Positions 15,679 through 24,970 are shown, counted from the first letter of the stretch. The stretch is DNA of 49,797 nucleotides from an uncultured Bacteroidota bacterium (GCA_903834765.1 CAILKE010000014.1:1-49797); one strand, 5' to 3'. Made by a program: numbers and translations. The notes: generated by a model not told the origin, from the sequence alone.

Positions 15679-17820
15679 ATGAAAACTCTATTTGTAATTT
15701 CAATTGCTTTTATCATCAGCACTACACTCGCACAAAACAAACTATTAACCATACAAGATGCTGTATTAAAGGGGCGCACAACTCTTGCTCCTAAAAAATT
15801 ACAAGGATTAACGTTTATTGCTGGAGTAGATAAATTCTCTTATATAGACAACAATGTCATTAAGATTGGTGATAATGCGAATGGTAAAACAACAGATGCA
15901 TTATCCTTAAAAGAGTTAAACACAGTATTAAAATCTACCTCTAAAGATACACTGGCTGCATTGACTACAATAACTTGGAAAAACGCTAATCAATTTTATT
16001 TTTCTAACAAAAAGGGAGAACTCATTTATTCGTTAGATAAAAAAACAATTTCAGAAACGGATAAAAAAACAGAAGATGCCACATTAGAATCGTTTGAAAA
16101 AGAGCCTGAAACAGGCGCTACCACATATTGCAAAAATTACAACTTATTCGTTTCCAAAGACGGAAAAGAAACACAAGTAACAACTGATGGCTCAAGCGAC
16201 ATTGTTTATACTGGAAAAAATGTGCATCAAAACGAATTTGGAATTAACGGCGGTACATTTTGGAGTACTAACGGTAACTACCTTGCGTTTTACAGAATGG
16301 ATCAATCGAATGTGACTAATTATCCAATCATTGATTGGACTACTCACCCAGCAGTAAATAAAAACATTAAATATCCAATGGCTGGAAATCAAAGCCACTG
16401 GGTTACTTTAGGGATTTATGATTTAAAAAATAATAAAACCTGGTATGTAAAAACCGAAGGCGACAAAGAACAATACTTAACAAATATTGCATGGAGTCCT
16501 GACGAAAAACATATTTACATTGCCATCTTAAGTCGTACACAAAATGACATGAAATTGAATGAATACGATGCATTAACAGGAAATTATACTCGAACCTTAT
16601 TTGAAGAACACGATGACAAATACACAGAGCCTCTTCATGCTATGCTATTTGTAAAAAACAATCCTAATCAGTTTATTTGGCAAAGCAGAAGAGATGGCTT
16701 TAATCATTTTTACTTATATCATATTAATTGCACGTTGATTAAACAATTAACTAAAGGAAATTGGGAAGTGAAAACTGAAAATGGATTTGATGAAAAAGGA
16801 GAACGTTTATTTTTTCATGCCAATGCGGAAAGCCCTGTTAATCAAGATTTTTATAGCGTAAATCTAAAATCAGCAGAAGTGAAAAAATTAACATCTGGAA
16901 ATGGAGTACATACTTGTTCCATAGATGCTAAAGGAAATTATGTGATAGATAATTTTAGCAGCACTTATACACCAAGAGAATATGCCGTCATTAATACAAA
17001 CACCAAAAAATCAATCTCAATATTCAAAGCAGAAAATCCTATTAAAGATTACAAATTAGGAAATTGGAGTTTATTTACCATAAAAAATAACGAAGGCACT
17101 GATTTATATTGTCGCTTATTTAAACCCGTTGATTTTGATTCAACTAAAAAATATCCTGTATTAGTGTATTTATATAATGGCCCTCACTCGCAAATGGTAA
17201 CTAATACTTGGATGGCAGGCGGTGAGCTTTGGTATCAATACATGGCAGAAAAAGGCTTTATTATATTTACAGTAGATGGCAGAGGAACAGATTACCGAGG
17301 CAGAACATTTTCTCAAGCGACGCATCGTCAATTGGGAACTAAAGAAATGGAAGATCAACTATCTGGTGTTGCCTATTTAAAATCATTACCTTATGTAGAT
17401 GCAAATAGATTAGGGGTTCATGGGTGGAGCTTTGGTGGCTTTATGACGACCTCCTTAATGACTCGCAACCCAGGAGTATTTAAAGTAGCAGCTGCCGGTG
17501 GTCCTGTAATCGATTGGACGTACTATGAAATCATGTACACAGAGCGGTATATGGATTCTCCACAAGATAACAAAGAAGGTTACGAAAAAAACAACTTACT
17601 TAATTACGTAGATAAATTAAAAGGAAAATTATTGATGATACATGGCGCACAAGATCCTGTAGTTGTGTTACAACATAGTATTTTATATCAGAAAAAAGCT
17701 GTGGATAAAGGCATTCAACTCGATTTCTATTTATATCCTGGGCACGAACATAATGTGTTAGGAAAAGACAGAGCACACTTAATGGAAAAAATTACGAATT
17801 ACTTTATTGATAATTTATAA
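15679..17820 (+). CDS. Dipeptidyl peptidase IV-like S9 peptidase
   Basis: 713 residues with a signal peptide (MKTLFVISIAFIISTTLAQ), an N-terminal beta-propeller to about residue 450, and a C-terminal alpha/beta hydrolase domain. The triad is Ser584 (GWSFGG), Asp659 (HGAQDP) and His689 (GHEHN). DPP IV enzymes cut Xaa-Pro or Xaa-Ala dipeptides from N-termini in the periplasm. The usual Glu-Glu motif that anchors the substrate N-terminus was not confirmed by eye, so DPP IV specificity is likely rather than certain. Confidence 0.9.
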   Translation: MKTLFVISIAFIISTTLAQNKLLTIQDAVLKGRTTLAPKKLQGLTFIAGVDKFSYIDNNVIKIGDNANGKTTDALSLKELNTVLKSTSKDTLAALTTITWKNANQFYFSNKKGELIYSLDKKTISETDKKTEDATLESFEKEPETGATTYCKNYNLFVSKDGKETQVTTDGSSDIVYTGKNVHQNEFGINGGTFWSTNGNYLAFYRMDQSNVTNYPIIDWTTHPAVNKNIKYPMAGNQSHWVTLGIYDLKNNKTWYVKTEGDKEQYLTNIAWSPDEKHIYIAILSRTQNDMKLNEYDALTGNYTRTLFEEHDDKYTEPLHAMLFVKNNPNQFIWQSRRDGFNHFYLYHINCTLIKQLTKGNWEVKTENGFDEKGERLFFHANAESPVNQDFYSVNLKSAEVKKLTSGNGVHTCSIDAKGNYVIDNFSSTYTPREYAVINTNTKKSISIFKAENPIKDYKLGNWSLFTIKNNEGTDLYCRLFKPVDFDSTKKYPVLVYLYNGPHSQMVTNTWMAGGELWYQYMAEKGFIIFTVDGRGTDYRGRTFSQATHRQLGTKEMEDQLSGVAYLKSLPYVDANRLGVHGWSFGGFMTTSLMTRNPGVFKVAAAGGPVIDWTYYEIMYTERYMDSPQDNKEGYEKNNLLNYVDKLKGKLLMIHGAQDPVVVLQHSILYQKKAVDKGIQLDFYLYPGHEHNVLGKDRAHLMEKITNYFIDNL

Positions 17821-17825
17821 TTTTT

Positions 17826-17935
17826 CAACACAGAGAAAGAAGAGTAAATAGAGAATCGCAGAGTTTTAAAAATTAAATAAAAATAACTTAAATACAGAAT
17901 CTCAGTGTTCTCAAAACCTCTGAAACTCTGTGTTT
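17826..17935. repeat. CTCTGTGTT-family repeat, empty copy
   Basis: An intergenic unit opening CAACACAGAG (17826-17835) and closing AAACTCTGTGTTT (17923-17935), the two ends being inverted. The left arm continues through GAATCGCAGAG, a pattern shared with the copies at 20727 and 23873. About 110 bp long with no gene inside. Confidence 0.6.
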
Positions 17936-17952
17936 AAATAAATAAAAAAGAA

Positions 17953-19203
17953 ATGGACTTTACAAAATACAATCATACAGTTACAGAACGATTTATTCGT
18001 TACGCAAAAATTGATACACAATCAGATCCTAATTCGGAAACTTGCCCAAGTACGATGAAACAAAAAAACTTAGGCAAATTATTAGTAGAAGAATTATTAG
18101 CTATGGGAATTAAAGATGCTGAAATGGACGAGCATGGCTATATATATGCAACAGTTCCAAGTAACACTACAAAGCAAGTGCCTGTTATTTGTTTTTGCTC
18201 TCATATGGACACATCACCAGATTGTAGTGGCGAAAATGTAAACCCTATCATACACGCTAATTATAATGGCAATGATATTGTATTGCCAAATGATAAAACA
18301 CAAATTATTAAGTTTGCTGAACATCCTGATTTAGCAGGACAATTAGGTAATGATATTATTACAACAGATGGAACAACATTATTGGGAGCGGATAACAAAG
18401 CTGGAATCGCTGAAATTATGGATGCCACACATTATTTAATGAGCCACCCAGAAGTAAAACACGGCGCTATTCGTATTTTATTTACACCTGATGAAGAAAT
18501 AGGCAGAGGTGCTGATAAAGTCAATATTAAAAAATTAGGCGCACAATATGGTTACACGATGGATGGCGAATCTCGTGGACATTTAGAAAATGAAACTTTT
18601 AGTGCTGACGGCGTTACTATTACAATCCACGGCCTACCAACACACCCTGGTTTTGCAAAAAATAAAATGGAACATGCTATTAAAATAGCTGCTGAAATTG
18701 TAAATCGTATTCCGAAAAATAAAACTCCTGAAACTACTGAAAAGAAAGAGCCTTTCATGCATCCGGTTGCTATTAATGGTGGATTAGAAAAAGTTGAAAT
18801 CAAATTTATCATTCGTGCTTTTGATACACCAACATTAAAAATGCTAGAGACAGAATTAGAAGAGATCACCAAATCTGTTTTAACAAATTATAAAAAATCG
18901 AGTTACGAATTTAAAGTAACAGAGCAATATAGAAACATGAAAGACATGTTAGATACATGCTATCATGTTGTTGATTACGCATTAGAAGCAATTAAACGCA
19001 CAGGTGTAACTCCAGTATTATCAAGTATTCGTGGCGGAACGGATGGCTCTCGTTTATCATTTATGGGATTGCCTTGTCCTAATATTTATGCAGGTGAACA
19101 CGCGTTTCATAGCAAACAAGAATGGGTGAGTGTACAAGATATGCAATTAGCGACTCAAACTATTGTCCATTTAGCAAGCATTTGGGAAGAGCATAGCAAA
19201 TAA
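17953..19203 (+). CDS. pepT: Tripeptide aminopeptidase PepT
   Basis: A 416-residue M20B zinc peptidase, cytosolic, that removes the N-terminal residue of tripeptides. Metal and catalytic residues are seen in FCSHMDTSPD (His and Asp), GADNKAGIAEI (bridging Asp), DEEIGRGADK (Glu pair) and GEHAFHSKQEW (C-terminal His). Full family length. It follows two exported peptidases, consistent with import and final breakdown of short peptides. Confidence 0.95.
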   Translation: MDFTKYNHTVTERFIRYAKIDTQSDPNSETCPSTMKQKNLGKLLVEELLAMGIKDAEMDEHGYIYATVPSNTTKQVPVICFCSHMDTSPDCSGENVNPIIHANYNGNDIVLPNDKTQIIKFAEHPDLAGQLGNDIITTDGTTLLGADNKAGIAEIMDATHYLMSHPEVKHGAIRILFTPDEEIGRGADKVNIKKLGAQYGYTMDGESRGHLENETFSADGVTITIHGLPTHPGFAKNKMEHAIKIAAEIVNRIPKNKTPETTEKKEPFMHPVAINGGLEKVEIKFIIRAFDTPTLKMLETELEEITKSVLTNYKKSSYEFKVTEQYRNMKDMLDTCYHVVDYALEAIKRTGVTPVLSSIRGGTDGSRLSFMGLPCPNIYAGEHAFHSKQEWVSVQDMQLATQTIVHLASIWEEHSK

Positions 19204-19256
19204 AACACTAATTCATCAAGTAAATTATGATGCTTCTATGTAAATACGAATAGGAT

Positions 19257-19961
19257 ATGGCAAAACATATTAAACAACAAGTCCCTATTATTCCCGCATC
19301 TAGCGTGGCATTTCTGAAATTATTAAAAAAGAATAATGACAGAGATTGGTTTGCTAAACATAAAGATGAATTCATAATAGAGCAAAGTTATATTGAAACA
19401 TTTGCAGATGCCTTATTAGCGGAGCTTAACACGCATGATGTAATTGAGACTCCTTCTGGCAAAAAAAGTTTGCATCGCATTTATAGGGACACACGATTTT
19501 CAAACAACAAAACTCCTTATAAATCTAACTGGAGCGGGAGTTTTAGACGAGCTACCAAACAACGTCGTGGTGGCTACTATTTTCACATCGAGGCTGGTAA
19601 CAGTTTTATAGCAGGAGGGTTTTGGTCGCCAAATCCAGAGGATTTAAAACGCATTCGTGATGATTTTGCTTATGATTCAAAACCATTACGAAAAATTTTA
19701 AAAAGCAAATCCTTTGTTTCTACTTTTGGAACTTTACAAGGCGAGCAATTAAAAACAACACCTAAGGGATTTGACGCTGAAAGCGAAGCCATTGATTTAC
19801 TGCGCTACAAGCAGTTTTTAGTGATTAGAAAATTTACAGATAAAGAAGTGTTGAGTGATACCTTTTTAAAAGAAGCTAATCAAACCTTTAAAAACATGCG
19901 TCCATTCTTTGATTACATGAGTGAAGTGTTAACAACCGATGTGAATGGAATTGAGATTTAA
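19257..19961 (+). CDS. DUF2461-family protein
   Basis: A 234-residue cytosolic protein of the DUF2461 family, recognised by FLKLLKKNNDRDWFAKHKDEF near the start, RIYRDTRFSNNKTPYKSNW, and GGYYFHIEAGNSFIAGGFW. The family is widespread and has no established biochemical function. Its stop is 21 bases from the convergent ubiE/menG stop. Confidence 0.9.
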   Translation: MAKHIKQQVPIIPASSVAFLKLLKKNNDRDWFAKHKDEFIIEQSYIETFADALLAELNTHDVIETPSGKKSLHRIYRDTRFSNNKTPYKSNWSGSFRRATKQRRGGYYFHIEAGNSFIAGGFWSPNPEDLKRIRDDFAYDSKPLRKILKSKSFVSTFGTLQGEQLKTTPKGFDAESEAIDLLRYKQFLVIRKFTDKEVLSDTFLKEANQTFKNMRPFFDYMSEVLTTDVNGIEI

Positions 19962-19982
19962 TTAAAATAAAAAATTATTTAT

Positions 19983-20720
19983 TTACTTTTTCTCAGCTAA
20001 ATAAATAGCAGCTAAACCAAAACTAACCGACTGAAACGTTGCTTTACAATAGCCTGTTTTTTCAAGTATTTCAATGAATCGCTCATTATCAGGAAACACT
20101 TTAATAGATTCTGGCAAATAGGTATACGCACTCGAATCTTTAGAAAATAATTTGCCTAACGTTGGTGTGATGTATTTAAAATGAAATTTATAAAACTGTT
20201 TCATCGGAAATTTGCGAGGTGTAGAAAATTCTAAAATACAAATTTGTCCACCTGGTTTCAATATCCGATTCATATTCTGTAATCCCTTTTCCAAATTTTG
20301 AAAATTACGAACCCCAAATCCTACTGTAATAGCATCGATGGAATTACTTGGCAAATCACAAGTTTCAGCATCACCATATTGTAATGAAATTTTATGATGA
20401 AGATTTAATTTTTCAATTTTTTCTCTCCCAAATTTCATCATCCCCTCGCTGATATCAATTCCAATAACAGAGGTCGGATTTAATTTCATGCATTCTATAG
20501 CAAAATCAGCAGTGCCGGTAGCAACATCCAATAAATTTTTTGGATTTTTTTCAGAGATCAATTGCACACATTTTCGTCTCCAACCTTTGTGAATACCAAG
20601 GGACAATAAAGAGTTTAAAAAATCATAGCGATAGGCAATGTTATTAAACATTTGCGCTACTTGATCTTTCTTGGAGTCGTTGTTATTATAGGGGGTTACT
20701 GTTTCCATTTTATTTTTCAA
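19983..20720 (-). CDS. ubiE: Demethylmenaquinone methyltransferase
   Basis: A 245-residue SAM-dependent methyltransferase that makes the last step of menaquinone synthesis (C-methylation of the ring). SAM motif LLDVATGTADFAIE; family signatures FNNIAYRYDFLN and FGVRNFQNLEKGL; C-terminal part with ILEFSTPRKFPMKQFYKFHF. The start may be the ATG at 20720 or the in-frame ATG four codons later. Bacteroidota generally use menaquinone only, so the MenG role is expected. It works downstream of the polyprenyl synthase at 4532. Confidence 0.94.
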   Translation of the reverse strand: MKNKMETVTPYNNNDSKKDQVAQMFNNIAYRYDFLNSLLSLGIHKGWRRKCVQLISEKNPKNLLDVATGTADFAIECMKLNPTSVIGIDISEGMMKFGREKIEKLNLHHKISLQYGDAETCDLPSNSIDAITVGFGVRNFQNLEKGLQNMNRILKPGGQICILEFSTPRKFPMKQFYKFHFKYITPTLGKLFSKDSSAYTYLPESIKVFPDNERFIEILEKTGYCKATFQSVSFGLAAIYLAEKK

Positions 20721-20726
20721 TTTTTT

Positions 20727-20987
20727 AACACAGAGTTTAGGAGAAAAAGGAGTTCGCTGAGTTTATTTTTATTGTTATAATGTGAAATTTAGAAACTTTT
20801 TAAATTTCCGTTAATTTTTCTTTTAATTCCTTGGGTTAATAATGGAACGTTAAAATTGATTAATAACCCAAGCTTTTTATTTGATAGTTTAAGATAAGAC
20901 ACCAATTGTGCCTCATGCACTGGTAAGATTGTTTCTATAGATTTTAATTCTACTATAATTTCATCTTCAACTCAGAAACTCTGTGTT
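20727..20987. repeat. CTCTGTGTT-family repeat carrying a GxxExxY remnant
   Basis: 12-bp perfect inverted ends AACACAGAGTTT (20727-20738) and AAACTCTGTGTT (20976-20987). The left arm runs on as GAGAAAAAGGAGTTCGCTGAG, closely like the 23873 copy. Enclosed is the truncated gene at 20789-20971. Confidence 0.65.
20789..20971 (-). pseudogene. Truncated GxxExxY protein gene, 3' part only
   Basis: On the minus strand a frame opens after a TGA at about 20972 and reads [20 protein letters not shown], then [39 protein letters not shown] and stop at 20789-20791. This is the conserved C-terminal half of GxxExxY proteins (family TIGR04256 from memory). The N-terminal half with the name motif is missing, and there is no start codon. 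The 5' break coincides with the right arm of the repeat. The remnant shows the repeat unit once held a complete gene. Confidence 0.8.
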
Positions 20988-20996
20988 GAAAAAAAA

Positions 20997-22013
20997 CTAC
21001 TTCACAAAATCCAACTTCAATGCTTCTTCTAATAACTGTTCCTTACTAACAGGTACCACGCCAATTTGTTCGCAAACTAAGCCACCTGCTAAATTCGAAA
21101 TAGCAGCCATAACAACTGGATTAACATGAAGTGCCATTAATAAGGCTGCCACACTAATTACTGTATCCCCCGCTCCACTCACGTCAGCAATACTACGAAT
21201 ATGTGCAGGCGTGTGTTCTTTAATAGATCGAGAATTAATTAATACACCTTTTTCAGCTAATGTCACCAAAGCCGTTTCAAATTTTTGCTTTACTCTGAAA
21301 CTACTAATAGCACGTTGCAATTCATTAATATTATCTGAACTAATATCCAATTTTAAACCTTCTCGTAACTCTTTTAAATTTGGTTTAAATAAGGTTACTC
21401 CTTTATACGCATTAAAGTTTTTCTTCTTAGGATCAACGCAAGTTGGAATACCTTTACTTTTAGCCAATTCTACTACTTTAGATATTAACTTAGGAGTAAT
21501 CAATCCCTTATTATAATCTTCAAATAAAATAACATCTATCTTATCATGTTGAATGATGTATGAAATCAATGTGATTAATTGCTGTGTTTCTGCTGGCGCA
21601 ATATCCTCATCTATCTCTTCGTCGATACGCATTAATTGATGATTATTACCAATAACACGTGTTTTTTCTGTAGTAATTCGTGTACGCGATTTTAAAATTC
21701 CTTTCTGACTTAATTTTTGAGTTTTCAATAAATCCAAAAAATTTTGTCCTTCAAAATCAATGCCTATAACCGAACATAAAATAGGATTGGCTCCCATCGC
21801 TTGTATGTTAAGAGCTACGTTAGCAGCGCCACCCAAACGTTTTTCCTTTTTTTGAACTGCAACAATAGGCACTGGAGCTTCAGGAGAAATACGATTTACT
21901 TTTCCCCACAAATAACTATCAATCATCACATCACCAATAATCAATACGTTTAAATTACTAAACGATCTAAAGATTTCGCGGATGTGTTCTTTCTTTACAG
22001 ATAATTTTTTCAT
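20997..22013 (-). CDS. hldA: D-glycero-beta-D-manno-heptose-7-phosphate kinase
   Basis: A 338-residue PfkB-family sugar kinase matching the kinase half of RfaE/HldE. The N-terminal part holds GDVMIDSYLWGKVNRISPEAP and RLGGAANVALN; the C-terminal anion hole and catalytic Asp are in DVSGAGDT. The nucleotidyltransferase half of the bifunctional HldE is absent, so a separate HldC-type enzyme is needed. It makes ADP-heptose precursors for lipopolysaccharide. It lies 28 bases after the aspartate aminotransferase stop on the same strand. Confidence 0.9.
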   Translation of the reverse strand: MKKLSVKKEHIREIFRSFSNLNVLIIGDVMIDSYLWGKVNRISPEAPVPIVAVQKKEKRLGGAANVALNIQAMGANPILCSVIGIDFEGQNFLDLLKTQKLSQKGILKSRTRITTEKTRVIGNNHQLMRIDEEIDEDIAPAETQQLITLISYIIQHDKIDVILFEDYNKGLITPKLISKVVELAKSKGIPTCVDPKKKNFNAYKGVTLFKPNLKELREGLKLDISSDNINELQRAISSFRVKQKFETALVTLAEKGVLINSRSIKEHTPAHIRSIADVSGAGDTVISVAALLMALHVNPVVMAAISNLAGGLVCEQIGVVPVSKEQLLEEALKLDFVK

Positions 22014-22041
22014 GTATTCTTTATTCTATTTTCCCGTCTAT

Positions 22042-23235
22042 TTATTTTAATTTATCAATCGCTTCTTTCATTCTCTTCAATGCTTCTATCAATTTATCTT
22101 CTGAAGTTGCATACGAAAAGCGAATATATTTATCGTCACCAAAAGCTGCGCCAGGAACTAATGCCACGTGAGCGACATCTAATAAGAACATCGATAAATC
22201 AGTTGCGTTATTAATAGTATACGTTTCATATTTTTTTCCGAACAAGGCTGAAACTTCAGGATATACGTAAAATGCACCTTGAGGGACATTGGTTTTAAAT
22301 CCTTTAATGTCTTTTATTAATTCCAATACTAAATTACGACGATTCAAAAAAGCATCACGCATGTAGTGCGTAGATTCAGCAGGCAAAAGCATTGCTGCTT
22401 CCATTGCCTTTTGTGTAATACTACAAGTAGCTGAAGTAAATTGTCCTTGCATTTTATCACAGGCTTGCGCAATCCATCTCGGAGCAGCCATTATTCCGCC
22501 TCTCCAGCCTGTCATTGCAAAACCTTTTGATACACCATTGATGGTAATTACTCTATCTTTAATATCAGGAAACTGGGCCATACTTTCATGTCCACCTACA
22601 AAATTAATGTGTTCATATATTTCATCACTCATGATATAAAGTTCATCATGCTGTTTTACCACGTCAGCAATTTCTCTTAACTCTTGTTTGGTATATACAG
22701 AACCAGTTGGATTACATGGTGTGCTAAACATCATCATCCGTGTTTTGGGCGTGATGTGTTTTTTTAATTGTTCAGCCGTTACTTTAAAGTCATTATCTAT
22801 TTCAGTATCAATGATTACAGGAACGCCTCCAGCTAATTTTAAAATTTCCAAATAACTAACCCAAAATGGCGCAGGAATTAATACCTCATCACCAGGATTG
22901 ATGAGGCATAATACCGCATTAGCAATACTTTGTTTAGCACCTGTAGAAACAACAATGTCATCAGCTTCATAATCCAACCCGTTGTCGCGTTTAAATTTAT
23001 GAGCAATGGCTTGACGTAATTCTAAATAACCGCTCACGTGTGTATAATAACTAAAGTTATCGTTAATAGCCTTTATAGCTGCTTGTTTTACTACTTCGGG
23101 AGTTGCAAAATCTGGTTCCCCCAAACTTAAACTTATAATATCAATACCTTGTGCCTTTAATTCACGACTTTTACGCGCCATCGCAATAGTTTGCGATTCG
23201 GAAATAAGATTGATTCTATCTGATAAATGTGCCAT
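22042..23235 (-). CDS. Aspartate/aromatic aminotransferase, class I
   Basis: A 397-residue PLP-dependent aminotransferase of the thermophilic-type AspC subgroup. N-terminal ISLSLGEPDFATPEVVK, the Asn in FSTPCNPTGSVY, Asp/Tyr in MSDEIYEHI, the PLP lysine in INGVSKGFAMTGWRGG and the substrate Arg near YIRFSYATS. It moves amino groups between aspartate and 2-oxoglutarate, and may also serve prephenate or aromatic acids. Cytosolic, full length. A TAnnTTTG element sits 23 bases upstream. Confidence 0.92.
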   Translation of the reverse strand: MAHLSDRINLISESQTIAMARKSRELKAQGIDIISLSLGEPDFATPEVVKQAAIKAINDNFSYYTHVSGYLELRQAIAHKFKRDNGLDYEADDIVVSTGAKQSIANAVLCLINPGDEVLIPAPFWVSYLEILKLAGGVPVIIDTEIDNDFKVTAEQLKKHITPKTRMMMFSTPCNPTGSVYTKQELREIADVVKQHDELYIMSDEIYEHINFVGGHESMAQFPDIKDRVITINGVSKGFAMTGWRGGIMAAPRWIAQACDKMQGQFTSATCSITQKAMEAAMLLPAESTHYMRDAFLNRRNLVLELIKDIKGFKTNVPQGAFYVYPEVSALFGKKYETYTINNATDLSMFLLDVAHVALVPGAAFGDDKYIRFSYATSEDKLIEALKRMKEAIDKLK

Positions 23236-23257
23236 AATTCTGTTTTAAAATGCTTAG

Positions 23258-23265
23258 CAAATCTA
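23258..23265 (-). promoter_or_regulatory. -7 element of aminotransferase promoter
   Basis: Minus-strand TAGATTTG fits TAnnTTTG, 22 bases ahead of the ATG. No consensus -33 box at the right distance. Confidence 0.4.
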
Positions 23266-23306
23266 ACAAATACTATCACATAACACGTCTTTTTATATAA
23301 ATTTTA

Positions 23307-23341
23307 TGTTGTGATTTGTTATCAATTTTCTGTTGTGATTT
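23307..23341. repeat. Paired 11-bp direct repeat in divergent promoter region
   Basis: TGTTGTGATTT occurs at 23307-23317 and again at 23331-23341, start to start 24 bases, in the gap between the divergent aminotransferase and EVE genes. It could be an operator for a dimeric regulator; the AT-rich context makes chance possible. Confidence 0.3.
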
Positions 23342-23411
23342 TCTGTTTTATTAAGTAATTTTCAGATTAAATTCAATTAAATATCGTTTATTAAACATTC
23401 ACAATTGCATT

Positions 23412-23819
23412 ATGAACTATTGGTTAATCAAATCGGAGCCCTTTAAATATAGCTGGGATCAATTTAAAAAAGATAAAAAAACATGCTGGGATGGCGTGCG
23501 AAATTACCAAGCACGTAACAATTTAAAAGCCATGAAAAAAGGCGATTTACTCTTGTTTTATCATAGCAACGAAGGCATGTGTATAGTAGGTATAGCAAAA
23601 TTGGTAAAAGAATATTACCAGGATCCAACTACAAGTGAAGACGCCTGGGTAAGTGTAGATGTAGCGCCTTTTAAAGCTTTAAAAACACCAGTAACCTTAG
23701 CGCAAATAAAAGCCGACGAATACTTAAAAGATATGCAATTGATAAAACTACAACGCTTATCAGTAGGAATGGTAAAGCCTGAAGAATTCGATAGAATTTG
23801 TATGCTTGGCGGATTGTAA
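23412..23819 (+). CDS. EVE-domain protein
   Basis: A 135-residue protein that is a single EVE (DUF55) domain, PUA-like. It opens with the family hallmark YWLIKSEPFKYSW, then CWDGVRNYQARNNLKAMKKG and LLFYHSNEGMCIVGIAKLVK. EVE domains bind modified bases in DNA or RNA and, in bacteria, often accompany modification-dependent restriction, but this stand-alone form is a common housekeeping-type gene. No restriction genes adjoin it. Confidence 0.92.
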   Translation: MNYWLIKSEPFKYSWDQFKKDKKTCWDGVRNYQARNNLKAMKKGDLLLFYHSNEGMCIVGIAKLVKEYYQDPTTSEDAWVSVDVAPFKALKTPVTLAQIKADEYLKDMQLIKLQRLSVGMVKPEEFDRICMLGGL

Positions 23820-23872
23820 CTAATAAAGAATTCTGAATTATATGTTACACAACCATATAATATATACTTTTT

Positions 23873-23976
23873 CAACACAGAGGTAAAGAGAAAAAAAGAG
23901 TCCGCAGAAATTATTATTATTGATTTCGTGAAATAGAAAACTCCGTGAACTCTATGAGCTTCTAATCTCCGTGTTA
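23873..23976. repeat. CTCTGTGTT-family repeat, third copy
   Basis: Opens CAACACAGAG (23873-23882) followed by GAGAAAAAAAGAGTCCGCAGA, and ends CTCCGTGTTAAAAC. The end arms are inverted with some mismatch. No gene inside. The left arm aligns with the copies at 17826 and 20727. Confidence 0.55.
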
Positions 23977-24007
23977 AAACTCAAACTGTAAATAAAATAA
24001 AACAACC

Positions 24008-24535
24008 ATGAAAAATATCCTGTCCATACTAAGCATCTGCATTTACTTTAATGCATCTGCTCAAACAAAACCAACCTTCCCTACCCTTGCAGGACATACA
24101 TTGGAAGGAACAGCTATTAGCTTACCTGAACAACCAGCAAAGAAATTTTCTATCATTGGCATTTGCTTTAAGCGCACTGCCGAAGAAAATTTAAAAACAT
24201 GGATTACTCCTATGTACGAAACCTTTGTAGCCAAGGCAAACGGAACAGATTACTTTGATGTAGCTAATTATTATGATGTGAATTATTTTTTTATTCCATT
24301 GATTAGTGGGTTTAAAAAAGCGGCAAACGATTTTAAAGCTAGCACGCAAAAAGAATTATGGAAAAATGTAATTGATTGCGACACCGATATTAAATTGCTT
24401 AAAGAACAGCTAAAACCGAGCGACGACAACCAACCTTATTTTTTTGTATTAGACCTTAACGGTAAAATAGTAGAAGTGGTTTCTGGTAAATATTCAGAAG
24501 ACAAAATGGACAAATTGCAAGACGCGATTGATTAG
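24008..24535 (+). CDS. Secreted protein, thioredoxin/ATP10-like pattern
   Basis: 175 residues with a signal peptide (MKNILSILSICIYFNASAQ). The mature part opens FPTLAGHTLEGTAISLPEQ, then a strand SIIGICFKRTAEENLKTW, and ends in FFVLDLNGKIVEVVSGKYS. This order of strands recalls thioredoxin-like proteins, in particular the ATP10 family, but no CxxC is present. Function not assigned. It overlaps the next gene by eight bases and probably forms an operon with it, ended by the terminator at 24941. Confidence 0.6.
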   Translation: MKNILSILSICIYFNASAQTKPTFPTLAGHTLEGTAISLPEQPAKKFSIIGICFKRTAEENLKTWITPMYETFVAKANGTDYFDVANYYDVNYFFIPLISGFKKAANDFKASTQKELWKNVIDCDTDIKLLKEQLKPSDDNQPYFFVLDLNGKIVEVVSGKYSEDKMDKLQDAID

Positions 24536-24926
24536 AATTATTGAACTTAAACATTCATTATTACTTACCTATATTATCAAAAAACAATTTTCATATATAC
24601 TATTATTTTTCGGTTGTAGCTTTTTAGGAAAAGCTCAGTTAAGGAATCATTTATTATATGAACAATCTAATATCTTTCAAACCCATCATGCATTTTCATT
24701 TAATTTCAAAGGAATTAATTTGCCTGACAATATAAACAACGCGATAATGTCTAATCACGCTACTTTGCAAGTATTACCAAAATCGATTGCTTCCAGCTTT
24801 ATAAAAGACTTGCCATTTTTCTGCGCAATGGAATGTAAAGTTCATAAGCTCACCAATATCTGGATAAAACTTCGTGCAGGTGATGATGAAAGCTATATGA
24901 AATTAATTAAATCTGCATCTCGATAA
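24528..24926 (+). CDS. Exported hypothetical protein
   Basis: 132 residues from a TTG at 24528; the hydrophobic stretch KKQFSYILLFFGCSFLGKAQ at about residues 18-37 looks like a signal peptide, so the true start may lie a little inside, at a non-ATG codon. The mature part has FKGINLPDNINNAIMSNH and FFCAMECKVHKLTNIWIKLR, a pattern I associate with uncharacterised Bacteroidota proteins, with a Gly-Asp-Asp-Glu turn before the last helix. Overlaps the stop of the gene upstream. Role unknown. Confidence 0.6.
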   Translation: MIRIIELKHSLLLTYIIKKQFSYILLFFGCSFLGKAQLRNHLLYEQSNIFQTHHAFSFNFKGINLPDNINNAIMSNHATLQVLPKSIASSFIKDLPFFCAMECKVHKLTNIWIKLRAGDDESYMKLIKSASR

Positions 24927-24940
24927 AATAAATTCCATAA

Positions 24941-24970
24941 AAAAACCGTAGCCTTTCGACTACGGTTTTT
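24941..24970 (+). terminator. Intrinsic terminator
   Basis: 11-bp stem AAAAACCGTAG (24941-24951) / CTACGGTTTTT (24960-24970) with an 8-base loop, 14 bases after the stop of the upstream gene. Works for both strands. Confidence 0.88.
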
